Shown here: one piece after another, positions 34,301-42,584 of the stretch
Position numbering within the stretch: position 1 is the first letter of the stretch
Layout: each line of letters opens with the position of its first letter
NCBI GenBank assembly: GCA_010279815.1
Contig: QEOQ01000312.1
Coordinates: 335,370-378,357 of the forward strand
Length of the DNA stretch: 42,988 bases
Direction of reading: 5' to 3'
DNA from: Brachionus plicatilis
Lineage: Eukaryota; Rotifera; Eurotatoria; Ploima; Brachionidae
Notes under the pieces: generated by a model
Told to the model about the DNA's origin: nothing
What the model saw: only the letters and a program-made list of their open reading frames with translations
The model's database searches: none
Position numbers and translations under genes: made by a program

Positions 34301-37300
34301 TAAATTCACCAGAGCTACATTCTATTTGGGGACAGTTTTCTTCATCATGGTTATTTAAGCAATCATTTCTGCCATTGCATACTAACGTTTTATCTAATCA
34401 TCATTATAAATAAACAAATGACAATTGATAAAATTAAAAAAAAAAATACCTATACACCTGCCGTCTTGACCATGACACTCAAATTGAGTTAATGAATCAC
34501 ATTGGCCGGCAACTTGAAAAAAAAAAACAATAAATTAAAAAAAGAATAAAATTTAAAATTTATTTTCTAATAGCTTATTAAATAGTAAAAATATGCTTAC
34601 AACAATCAGTTTCGTCTGATGAGTCTCCACAATCATTTTCGGTATCACTAAAAAAATTAAACTTAATAAAGTCAAAGAATCAAAAAATGAATAAGAAAAT
34701 ATCAAAAATGGGATAAAAAAATTGAAAAAATGTAATCTCTGAAATTTTCAATATGAAGAGTTTCAATTTCTAAGATAAAAAAATCAATTTCTTTAATTAA
34801 AAGTCTACATTAATAATATTTTTTACATTCATAATTGAAAAAACTTAAATTTACACTTTCTTTTTTAAATATTTATTTCAAGTTAAATAAGCAGGTTAAA
34901 TTTTTAAATAATAAAAAATTTTGCAGTGATTTTTTTAATTTTAACAAATATATTAATTATTAAACATAATTAAATAGATTTTAAGTGTATACTTAAAAAA
35001 CGGAACGCAACTACAGAATGCTGGAATGGGATGAGGATCTAAAATGCGCAACGTGTGCTACGGAACACATTAAAATACGCAATGTTTTTCTATGGAACAT
35101 GTATTAATTTACGAAACAAGGTTATACTATAATGCGAAACAAAATTCGATAAAAAATACGGAATATACAATTAAAGTACGGAACTACTAATTTGTGGAAA
35201 AATTCTATTATTTAAATGCATTAACTAGCTAGTTAATATAATAATATTGGATATTTTTTTTGTCAGTTCCGTAACTTATTCCGTATTTTAGCATTCCAAA
35301 AAAGAAAATTTTTCCGCAAATTAGTAGTTCCGTACTTACTTTAATTGTATATTCCGTATTTTTTATCGAATTTTGTTTCGCATTATAGTATAACCTTGTT
35401 TCGTAAATTAATACATGTTCCATAGAAAAACATTGCGTATTTTAGTGTGTTCCGTAGCACACGTTCCGCATTTTAGGTTCCTATTAAATTCCAGGATTCC
35501 GTAGTTGCGTTCCGTTTTTTATTTAGACCCGATTTTGCAGCATAATTTTTTGATTTTTTCGGACTAAAAATGGAAATCTCTAATTAACGGGATCTATTAT
35601 TTTTTGGAATAAAAAGTTAGCATGATTTAATGTCATCTATTTTTACCTTTCATTTAGTGTTACAAAAAAGTCTTAAGTTAACAGAATGCTTTTTATTTGT
35701 ACATGAGTGCTTTCAAATTTAATAAAATTTATTTCTATGTCAAAATATTTAATCATAAAAATCCGATTTTATTGGACTAAATTTAAGCCATTTTTATAAA
35801 GAGACTTTAAGATTTGGTTGATTTATTTGAATTTACCTAGATCAATTAATGTCATTTATTATTTAATTAAATGTGTATTCAATTTTTAAAATAAAAATTA
35901 AATTGTTTTTAAATTGTTATAATTATTTTGAATACACAACTTAAATAAAATTTGATAAGTTCTATAGTAGCACTTAAATAAACAATTAGAAAACCGAACA
36001 ATAAAATACAAGCTGCTAAAAAATAACACCTGAATATTTTTAATTTTTTTAATTTAAATAAAAAAAATACAAACCATTTCCAGCTCAAAGGTATACAACT
36101 TCCATTATTGCATTTAAACTGATAATTCAAATCACAATTAACTTGTGGACAAAAGATCTCATCAGAAAAATCACCACAATCAACTTTACCATCACATCGT
36201 TTACTCTTTTCAATACAGGTGCCATTTCTGCACTTAAACTGCTCATTTGTACAATAACTAACTGGACAATTTGACTCGTCGCTCATGTCCAAACAATCAT
36301 TGATGCCGTCACAGACTTCGCTTTTAAAAACACATTTCTCATTTGAACATTTAAAAAAGTACGGAAGTTGACACCGATCCTCATTCTGTGCCTCGCTTGA
36401 ATTCACCACACAATTTAACTTCCTTGAGTCCAGCATAAAACCATACGGGCAGCCACAATGTCGCGAAACTTTGTATTGTGTATCCAGTGATGGTACCGAA
36501 AAACAAAAGTGACTGCAGTCGCCATTCTGTCTCAAGCATGGGTGATTTTCAATACCCATTTGAAGGCTTAGATCACTAATTTTCAAATCATGCACATTTT
36601 TTAAATTTGATCTAAACAGTGTAGGTGTTAAGGCAAATGTTTTAGAAGTCCTAAAAATGCTATCTTGTCTTATATCTACAAAATAAAGGTTGTGTCTGAA
36701 AATGAGAATGCTGAATGGAACGAAGAGAGGAGAGTGGAGAAGAGTGCGAATATTTCCGCCATGGTAATCTGAATATTGAATGAGTGACAGATGGGAATCG
36801 GACCAGTAAAGTAACTTCTGCTCCAAGTCCAATTCTAAAGAGTATGGCAGTGAAAGGCCTCTTGGAATAACCAGTGTCTCATTTGTGCCATCAAGAAAAG
36901 ATCTGTAAATTTTTGCCGGTCTAGACACACTTGAATAAAACATGAATCCTGAACTGGGGTCTATGGCAAAACCTTCTAGTAGTTGCTTTTGAACCAGCAC
37001 TCTTCTATTCTTTACATTTGCCAACGAAACTGCAACTATTTGGTCATTGTTGACAAAGTACAAATTTTTGGACACCCAGTCATAGGCTAAATTGTTTACA
37101 TACAAAACATTGTTTGGTATGAGAACACTTGGTTCTTGATTGTTTATAGACTGGAATATTGCGTGTCTATAAGAATCGTAGAAAAATGTTCGATTGTTTG
37201 TGATGTCCAAAGCAAAGACTTGTAGGGCACCGTTGCGTGGCATGATCAATGGGTCCAAAGCTTCTGTATTATCTGAATCAAGTGCAACTGCTTTTAAGTA

Positions 37301-39772
37301 ATTACTCTGTGAAATGAACATGGAAGTTGCTATTTGGTCACATGTCTTCAGGTCGTGTCTGAGTCTGAAGCCGTTGTTGCACTTGCACCGAAATGATTTT
37401 ACCGAATTTCGGCCATGGCTCAGCAAGCAAAAGTGTTCACAGTTTGATTGGCATGGATTTTCGGTGACTGGCTGCTTGGTTTGATGATAAACTCGCACAA
37501 AATGGGGCTTTTCGCTGGTTTTAAAGTGGTATGTGACATTTGAGTCTCTGGTCACAGCGTGACGAGTTAATTTCATTATTGCCATTTTGGTGTAATCTGC
37601 AAAGTAAATTGTACTCTCGAACAAGTCCAATGACACCGAATGTGGCAAATTTTTTGAACCAGAGGCGATTATGTAGCGTTTCAAACCAAAATAGTCACTT
37701 GTTTCCAAATGGTCGTATTTTCTGTCTATCCAAAAAAGTCTCTTTTTGATCAGATCAACCGTAATGGCTATTGGTTCTAAAAGCTTTTCTTTGACTATTA
37801 TTTGGCGGTTCCGTCCATCCATCAGAACTTTTTCGATCCTAGGACCTTTCAATTTGTTCGAATTAAATCCTGAGTCGGTAAAAAATAACAATCCTTCTGT
37901 TGGATCCAAGGCAAAAGAAGTTGGGTTAAAAAGACTGGAGAGTAAGTTTGTGCGATTTTTTCCATCGGGTGAAAATACGTCGATTCTGGCCAAGGTTTTT
38001 TGCAGTAAATAAATATTGCCGGTGACCCAATCGACTGATAATTGAAAAGGTGCCAAAATGTTGGATGTTATTAATGGACTGAGTTCCAGCTGACCATTTG
38101 ATCCGTAAATCGCTTTAAATATCTTAATAAAATTTTTAAAATTGAAAAAAAAATGATCTTTTTTTATTTACTTTATTATTTTTATCATCTGCCAAATAGA
38201 GCAATTTTTTTTCATAATTGTAATCAAAGCTTGAAATCATTAGATCATCATTATTTAAAATTTGATGAAAATTTTGACTTTGCTGATTTGTTTCGAAAAT
38301 TTTGCTCCCTACTGAAAATATTATCTTTGCCAAATCACCTTTTAAAATTTTTAATTTTTGAAGAAACTATTTTTTAGTTGTGGTACTTTGTATGTGGCTG
38401 CAGTGTCCGTCTGGTTTTAATGTATAATTTTCTTTGCATTGACATGAATAGGAATTGTTTAAATTAACGCATATTTGGTCACATTCATCCCACATTTCAC
38501 ATTCATTCACATCAACACAAATTCGATTATTTGATTTATCCAAAATCTGTCCTTGAAGACAAAAACAGATTCCACCTTTTGGAGTCGCTTTACAACCATG
38601 AGTACAAGAAAGGCTTGAACAATTTACTGAGGCTTATTTAAAATTTAAACTTTATGAAAAATTTTTTAAAATAAATATTCCAGAATTGATTATTGAAAAA
38701 TTTATTTGGTTTAACTTTTTGGACAGAAATATGGCTAATCGACCTTACCATGATATAACTGCATTCTATTAATTTTTTTTTTATGGCAAAAATAATTATT
38801 TAATAATAAATCTTAGATAATGTATAATTTTTTGATATTAAAATTAGTAAAAAAGTATATAATTATTTTTTGTTGTAGATTAAATTCAAAAATTCTTAAA
38901 ACAATTCTGGTCTTAAATGAAAATATTCTAAAAAATGGTAAATACAGCAAGTTGAGCTCTCGTCTGAGCCATCAGGACAATCAGCTATACCATTGCAAAA
39001 TTTTTGAACATCAATACAAATGCCAGTTGTGTTGCAAGCTAATTGATTAGGTGGGCAATTTCTAGATGCTAGAAGAAAAAATTTTATTACTAAATTCAAA
39101 AAGTTTACAACATTAACTACCGCAAAATTTTTCATCACTATTGTCAAGACAGTCATTATCTCCTTTGAAGTTTTTTAATAAAAAAATTCACATCTATACA
39201 TTAATTTTACCATCACATAAAAAATATTCATTGATGCATCTCTTATTAGCACAAGTAAAAGTTCCATAACCGCATACAGGATATGCTATAATTTATATTT
39301 AAAAAAAATATGTTTTAATTCTAAAGTGCTTACTGCAATTTGAATGTTCATCAGAACCATCTGAACAGTCTTTATCTAAAAAAAAATTTTAATGTAAAAT
39401 TAATGTGATTTAAAGACTAACCATGATCACAAACATAGTCCATTCTGATACACTCATTTCCAGTTGCGCATTTAAACTCATTAATGGCACAGGTAGTGTC
39501 TTGAAAAATTTTGATTTTTAAGTCGAGTTATATTAAGATTTCTTACTGCATAAAGTCCCTTCGTCTGATCCATCTTCACAATTAATTATATTGTTGCAGC
39601 GAAATGTTGAATTGATGCATTGAATTCCATTTTCACACTTCCAATATCCACTAGGACATTCGATGGCCAAAGTTTTTGAAAAAAAAAAGAAAAAGAAAAA
39701 TATTCGGAACAAAAATAAACTAGAACTTAAATTTCCGAATATTGAACGATTTTTTTTGTTTGGTTTTTTCAT
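12510..39772 (-). CDS. giant LDL-receptor-related protein, LRP1/LRP2 (megalin) class, 29 exons
   Basis: A plasma-membrane endocytic receptor for many ligands. Exons in transcript order: 39547-39772, 39422-39499, 39334-39375, 39211-39285, 39121-39162, 38946-39068, 38387-38632, 38172-38338, 36075-38122, 34601-34647, 34450-34512, 34106-34393, 33922-34052, 33105-33872, 27430-31426, 25334-25588, 25018-25282, 24950-24967, 20136-21891, 18433-18694, 18204-18374, 18090-18154, 16596-16741, 16260-16537, 14801-16204, 13144-13308, 12992-13082, 12663-12940, 12510-12610. Every junction keeps phase; the sum is 13,596 nt (4,531 residues; human LRP1 is 4,544 and LRP2 4,655). LDLa clusters hold 4, 8, 10 and 11 repeats. 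Eight YWTD propellers sit 2, 4, 1 and 1 after the clusters. The short juxtamembrane region with few EGF modules favours LRP2 over LRP1, whose membrane-proximal EGF array is longer, but orthology needs a tree. Exon edges are by eye. Confidence 0.93.
13309..14800. other. 1.5-kb LRP intron 25, no feature seen
   Basis: AT-rich DNA without coding similarity on either strand. No large inverted or tandem repeat was recognised. Confidence 0.6.
14801..18694 (-). CDS. LRP exons 20-25: rest of cluster IV and propeller 8
   Basis: Exons 20-24 are small (65-278 nt) and carry LDLa 3-10 of cluster IV, several split inside the repeat. Exon 25 (1,404 nt) holds LDLa 11 ([18 protein letters not shown]), two EGF modules ([20 protein letters not shown]), propeller 8 ([29 protein letters not shown]) and a closing EGF ([12 protein letters not shown]). 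The join of exons 24 and 25 converts SDGSG into SDGSDE, confirming the splice. Eleven repeats match the count in vertebrate LRP1 and LRP2 cluster IV. Confidence 0.9.
16981..17312. repeat. ACGTAA-rich repeat in LRP intron 22
   Basis: Many near-palindromic TTACGTAA/ACGTAAATT words in both orientations (for example TTACGTAAATATACGTAAA near 17021). A related palindromic stretch lies at 26501-26628, and shorter traces occur near 10430 in the SLC28 intron. Looks like a dispersed AT-rich foldback element; the ends are not clear here. Confidence 0.5.
17478..17741. mobile_element. hAT-type MITE with exact 8-bp target-site duplication
   Basis: The 264-bp element starts CAGACTTATTTTTAAGTCAC and ends GTGACTTAAAAACAACTCTG (inverted ends with several mismatches). 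The same 8 bp, ATCGTGAC, flank it on both sides (17470-17477 and 17742-17749). Eight-bp duplications are the hallmark of hAT insertions. No coding capacity. It sits in LRP intron 22. Confidence 0.85.
18695..20135. other. 1.4-kb LRP intron 19
   Basis: AT-rich intron between two cluster IV exons; besides the minisatellite at its upstream end nothing else was recognised. Confidence 0.6.
19733..19930. repeat. minisatellite with 10-bp unit GTGTCCTTTT and a higher-order pattern
   Basis: Runs of the decamer GTGTCCTTTT (two, then about six, then two copies, some with one change) are each closed by a longer spacer, GTTATGAANCCTTTT followed by a T-rich TCCCTAG-like end and AAAAAAA. The array therefore has a 10-bp basic unit inside a variable unit of about 50-90 bp. 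It lies 200 bp from LRP exon 19, inside an intron. Confidence 0.85.
20136..25588 (-). CDS. LRP exons 16-19: rest of cluster III, propeller 7, start of cluster IV
   Basis: Exons 16 and 17 complete LDLa 4 and encode 5-7 and half of 8. Exon 18 is an 18-nt microexon that supplies CDHDDD of repeat 8; exon 19 opens with the final Cys of that loop (CGDGSDE), so the junctions around the 3.1-kb intron with the assembly gap are continuous. Repeats 9 and 10 follow (10 in the cluster), then an EGF pair ([24 protein letters not shown]), propeller 7 ([30 protein letters not shown]), an EGF ([14 protein letters not shown]), and LDLa 1-3 of cluster IV. Confidence 0.9.
21936..22414. repeat. three tandem diverged copies, ~110-125 bp each
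   Basis: Copies at about 21936-22059, 22103-22213 and 22290-22414 share the order TTTCAAT, AAAGTAATTGATTTTTTGG, TTCTTAAGCTTTAATTTAG, CAATTTGAACC, AATTGAG and AGCTAGG. Copies 1 and 3 are close; copy 2 is more diverged. The spacing is about 167 and 187 bp. Confidence 0.8.
22714..22823. other. assembly gap (110 N)
   Basis: A run of N inside LRP intron 18; the true length is unknown. ATAATAATAATAT before it and TCTATCTATT after it suggest that simple repeats interrupted the assembly. Confidence 0.99.
23621..23877. mobile_element. hAT-type MITE with exact 8-bp target-site duplication
   Basis: The 257-bp element begins CAGAGTTGCTAAGAAGTCCC and ends GTGACTTTTAAACAACCCTG. Flanks are identical 8-mers, CTTTTAAC, at 23613-23620 and 23878-23885. 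Inside are AAGTCCGGACTT-like words and a block (CGCTCTTGGGC to CAGAATTTTCTTG) that recurs inverted at 26994-27256. Non-coding. Confidence 0.9.
24468..24695. repeat. inverted GGTGGTCACCAAT words
   Basis: GGTGGTCACCAAT near 24470 faces ATTGGTGACCAC near 24683, in a segment with several GTGATC/GTGACC words. Possibly the ends of another small foldback element; its boundaries are not resolved. Confidence 0.35.
24950..24967 (-). CDS. LRP exon 18: 18-nt microexon
   Basis: The 18 nt lie between an acceptor (ATTTAAG) and a strong donor (GTAAGC). With the preceding TG and following T they read Cys-Asp-His-Asp-Asp-Asp-Cys, exactly the segment missing between exon 17 (INSAYK) and exon 19 (GDGSDE). Without it, repeat 8 of cluster III would lose two Cys-forming codon pieces and its calcium ligands. 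Confidence 0.85.
26210..26841. mobile_element. 632-bp nested inverted-repeat element
   Basis: Outer arms of 49 bp (26210-26258 and 26793-26841) are reverse complements with a single mismatch. Both contain the hAT-like end CAACTCTG/CAGAGTTG next to CTTTTACC. Inside are a second inverted pair (GAGTGACATGTCT near 26280 with AGACATGTCACT near 26353) and a third, exact 19-bp pair (26501-26519 with 26610-26628, ACGTAAATTAACGTTATTT). It looks like successive insertions or an inverted duplication; no coding capacity was recognised. Confidence 0.7.
26994..27256. mobile_element. hAT-type MITE, inverted relative of the 23621-23877 copy
   Basis: Ends are CATAGTTGTTTAAAAGTCAC and GTCTTTTAAACAACTCTG. The 263-bp interior matches the 23621-23877 element in the opposite orientation (shared AAGAGCGTATAAATTTTTTG, GTGAAGACTTTTATGCTAAA). 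Flanking 8-mers AATTTTAA and AATTTAAA differ at one position, a slightly decayed duplication. Confidence 0.8.
27430..33872 (-). CDS. LRP exons 14-15: end of cluster II, propellers 3-6, start of cluster III
   Basis: Exon 14 holds the last LDLa of cluster II, an EGF and a calcium-binding EGF ([11 protein letters not shown]), and the first blades of propeller 3. Exon 15 is a single 3,997-nt exon. It finishes propeller 3, carries propellers 4, 5 and 6 with EGF modules between them ([52 protein letters not shown]), then encodes LDLa repeats 1-3 and most of repeat 4 of cluster III. Propeller 4 is poorly conserved in its first blade and has a Pro-rich insert ([13 protein letters not shown]). The exon ends inside the Gly codon of CDG. 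Confidence 0.92.
31427..33104. other. 1.7-kb LRP intron 14
   Basis: AT-rich intron. The left part shows nothing; the right part is a foldback element with CCACAAA arrays, listed separately. Confidence 0.65.
32406..33074. mobile_element. foldback element with CCACAAA-repeat arms
   Basis: Both ends carry degenerate tandem units of about 18-22 bp built on CCACAAA plus AAAAACTTTT. They run forward from 32406 (AAATGGGTC, CCCCACAAACAAAAAACTG) and in reverse complement to 33074 (RC: AAATGGTTCCCCACAATTA). The arms are about 120-140 bp; the middle is unrelated AT-rich DNA. A similar single unit at about 32293 may mark an older boundary. Repetitive terminal arms of this kind are typical of foldback transposons. 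Non-coding. Confidence 0.7.
33922..38632 (-). CDS. LRP exons 7-13: EGF pair, propellers 1-2, first seven repeats of cluster II
   Basis: Exon 7 carries two EGF-like modules, the second calcium-binding (DVNECE start). Exons 8-9 encode two YWTD-type propellers; blades include [13 protein letters not shown] and [13 protein letters not shown]. Each is followed by an EGF module ([25 protein letters not shown]). Cluster II starts at about residue 917. Its third repeat is cut by a 1.4-kb intron between KC and DTENDCGD; repeats four to seven are on exons 10-14. The sixth repeat is enlarged between Cys2 and Cys3 (about 10 extra residues). Confidence 0.9.
34648..36074. other. 1.4-kb LRP intron 9
   Basis: Separates KC from DTENDCGD within LDLa 3 of cluster II. 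Its centre is the large palindrome 34995-35520; elsewhere nothing is recognised. Confidence 0.7.
34995..35520. mobile_element. 526-bp palindromic element with ~215-bp arms
   Basis: The left arm (about 34995-35210) begins AAAAAACGGAACGCAACTAC and recurs in reverse complement to 35520, with small differences and a ~90-bp centre. Both arms are studded with ACGGAAC/GTTCCGTA and ACGAAACA/TGTTTCGTA words at irregular 15-35-bp spacing. No open frame of substance. A MITE or foldback element; no clear target duplication was identified. Confidence 0.8.
38946..39772 (-). CDS. LRP exons 1-6: signal peptide and LDLa cluster I (4 repeats)
   Basis: The first Met opens a basic stretch and a Phe-rich hydrophobic core ([13 protein letters not shown]), a plausible signal peptide of about 36 residues. 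Four LDLa repeats follow, each with six Cys and an acidic calcium loop (CEDGSDE, CSDGSDE, CLDNSDE, CPDGSDE). Two of them are split by ~50-bp introns immediately before the acidic loop. LRP1 has two repeats and LRP2 seven at this position, so four is intermediate; an unseen upstream exon could add more. The poly-Phe core lies over a low-complexity T run, so the exact start is the least certain part of the model. Confidence 0.8.
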
Positions 39773-41639
39773 TTCAATCCTTAGAAATATTCCAAACTTT
39801 TTAATGAATCTTAAAAAAAAACTTTGGTTTTGTCTAATTGAAGATTGTTGATATCTAACCGGAAATTAAAAGACACTGATAAAAAAATACTTGATACAAA
39901 AGCTCAAGAGTTTCAAAAGATAAAATTCAATAGATTGATTTTTTATTGGAAAAAGATTTAAGAAATAAAAATTCTCTAAATTTTCGTTTAAATTTTACTT
40001 TTTGAAATATTTAAGGTAATATCATACCGAAATCAAATGTACAAGATCATAAGATAAGCAATTTTATGAGCATACCGAAATAGATAATAAATATTATCAG
40101 TTTCAATGGTCTTAAGATAAGAACCAAAAATAAATTTGATCGCCAAATTAAAAAACTTTTAATTGACGAACTGGTTTTTCTGCTTTAGAGATAATTAATA
40201 AAAATGAAATTTAATACATTCTTTTTTTACCTTAATTAATTAAAAGATTTGTTTTCCAATAATCTGAAGGATCGTAAATTTAAATTATTTATCTTTCTAA
40301 ACTAGCATTAAATAATTTTTATATCATTAATCAAATTACATTCTCTTTTAGTTCAAATTTTTTGGCCATCTCTAAGTGAAAGTTAATTTTTTAATCAAAT
40401 TTAATTAGATCAGGTTTTGTTAAATAATTTCAATTTTTGTCTTTGTTCTAATTTATTAACAAATAGAAGCAGTGGTTTAAAATTCGTTTTTGTTTCATGT
40501 TAAAGAAAAATTTTAATAATGCCTATTATAGCAAGTCAAAAGTAAACAAAATATTTTTCATGTACTTCTTTGATTATTCTAATTGAAAAACAGTTTTGAA
40601 AAATATTAAACTACGTTTAATTATTAATTGTTTAATGATTAAAAATATTAATGTCTAATTAAAAATTTTATTTTTTGAATGATGCTGTTTTAAGTAATTC
40701 CAAAGAAATTTTTTAAAACTCCCAAAATTTTTTGCAAAGCATTGTTTAAATATATTAAAAACCTAAAATGCTTTATGTATAAAAATTAAATTAAATTTTA
40801 AAATCTAAATCTAAATTCTACTTTTTTTTACATAAGTAATTTAAAAAAAATATGATTATGTTGGATTTTAAAAAAAAGTATAATTTAGCTTTAGTAAAAT
40901 AGAATTTTTTGAAATAAAATTTTAATTCTAATCAAAACTATTGCTCCGGTAGAAGGGTCTATATTAGTGTTGTGAAACGACTCGACTAAAGTCTACTTTT
41001 TTCACGTTTAGTCGACTTTTCTGAAATAATAATGTCAATTGAAGACTAAAAGCCTGAAAACGCTTTTTCAAGACCCTTTGCTTTATGATCAAGAGATCAA
41101 TATCAAAGTTTTCAACTTTTAAGCTTTCAATTTTCAATAATATTAATTTAATTTATATAGATTTTGTTTCAAATCTGAATTTTTTACTTTAAGTTTTCTA
41201 ACGATTGAATTTTAATTTAAAGTTATAAAAAGAATTAAAATTTTTTTTTTCAAACAAAATTAGAAAACCATGAAAAAATCATTTACTCAGCAATAAGAGC
41301 TTTTATTGATTTACTCTGTACCTATACGGAAGGAATTATGTAGACGTAATTCGGAATATTATAAGCATCGGCATTGTTGTAATTTTAATTTTTAATTTCA
41401 CTTTTTAATTTAATTTTTGATTTTTATTTAAAAGGTTTATTGTTAAAATCTTGATGTATATCAATTACTTTTGTCAATAAAATTTGGTTAATTCAACTGA
41501 TATCTATTTCTATCCTTGCAATCAAAGTATTTTATCTATTTTTTATTAATAAAAACGAAACCAAAATATCACCTAGTATTTCTTTGATTTTTAGAAATAA
41601 AATTGTGTGCCATAGATTAGGTTTTTACTATGTCTCAAT
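39773..41639. other. intergenic DNA upstream of the LRP gene
   Basis: AT-rich; expected to contain the promoter and 5' UTR of the receptor gene, but no specific element can be named. A short inverted pair, GTCGAC/GACTAAA, lies near 40977-41023. No coding sequence seen. Confidence 0.55.
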
Positions 41640-41660
41640 CAGAGTTGTTTAAGTCCCAAA

Positions 41661-41990
41661 TTAAAGTCCGGACTTGGAATTTTTTGGAATAGAAAGCCCA
41701 TTCTTGAGCTTTCTAAACACTTCTTTTAGCACTGGAAATTCCTTTTGAAAGTTTCCTATTGAAGTTGTTGGTGCGAAATAGGCATCCATTTCAAATTTAA
41801 TTGTCTCCTGTTGTAATGGGGTGAGCCTAAAACGGACGGACATGTCCTTTAATGAGGATGAGGTAGTGGAGGTGTTGGTGGTATCTGTAGAGGAAGGGTT
41901 ATCTTGAAGATTACCTTCTCCAGCCTGTTCATTAGGCTCGGGATCTTCTTCTGACTCCTCTGCGATGTCCTCGTATCCTATTGACTCCAA
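41661..41990 (-). pseudogene. hAT transposase fragment, C-terminal part
   Basis: The frame is open for 109 residues and extends somewhat upstream to a stop near 42020. It has an acidic, Ser/Thr-rich linker and then a segment like the hAT dimerisation region (FEMDAYFAP, FPVLKEVFRKL, LSIP). It lacks the expected continuation (family SER-F block). The family call is by pattern only. Confidence 0.45.
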
Positions 41991-42075
41991 AAAGAAATAT
42001 TGGTTTGTATTTTGTTTGATCGTCCAAGAAGTATCTTCTTACAACTGGACGACCTAACTACCACCTGTGTATTCT

Positions 42076-42291
42076 TTAATAATTCGGGTGATCAGCAGTG
42101 AGTTGAAAGACATTTCTTATAAGGTCTTTCCTGATTCCCGGAAGCAACTTAGCTAACTCATGAAAATCGTACTTGGCTCTTGAAGCGCGAGTACTTTCTA
42201 CAGGGATTTTTTGTTTAGTTTCCAGATTTAGAAGGCCTCCCCAAGTAGCTTGAGGGACAACTTGCTGGAATATTGTTATTGACAATGACAA
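42076..42291 (-). pseudogene. transposon-derived protein fragment
   Basis: A 71-residue frame with KYDFHELAKLLPGIRKDLIR precedes the hAT-like fragment on the same strand inside the same terminal repeats. Probably an upstream part of the same broken gene; I do not recognise the domain. Confidence 0.35.
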
Positions 42292-42584
42292 ATGGATTCT
42301 TCTGTGAATTGAAATAGGTATTGTCGACCAGGTTCCGTTCCTTGAAGAACTGGAGGGCTTTTTCTCAACCGGTTTTAAAAACTACACAAAAAGGTGGATC
42401 CTTTTCCTAAGCTTTTCTGCTTTGGGGTCAGATAGGTTACCTACCTTTTCGTACACTTATTACTGTCGAGCTCGTAATAATCCCGAACCTTAAAGTGCCT
42501 ACAGCCTTTAGAGGCGATGATCTTTTTAAGATCGTCCAGTAAAGTATAGACTTGGACTTAAGTTGAGACTTTTTACCAACTTTG

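Larger units (their letters stand above)
41640..42584 (-). mobile_element. decayed hAT transposon
   Basis: The left end CAGAGTTGTTTAAGTCCC and the right end (GACTTGGACTTAAGTTGAGA to ACCAACTTTG) match the termini of the intronic MITEs. Minus-strand frames within it carry protein remnants. The one at 41661-41990 ends with YFAPTT and FPVLKEVFRKLKNGLSIP, resembling the start of the hAT C-terminal dimerisation domain; it then runs straight into the terminal repeat, so the rest of the domain is deleted. Stops and frame breaks separate it from the upstream remnant. The flanking 8-mers do not match, so the insertion is old or the right end is misplaced. Confidence 0.6.

Noticed and set aside
35229..35423. 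64-residue minus-strand frame
   Set aside because: It falls inside the right arm of the large palindrome and reads only its repeated words.
38367..38386. A 20-nt intron (GTACCAC...AATAG) after LRP exon 7
   Set aside because: Too short to splice. A 48-nt intron ending TTTTAAAAG restores the phase and the start of propeller 1.
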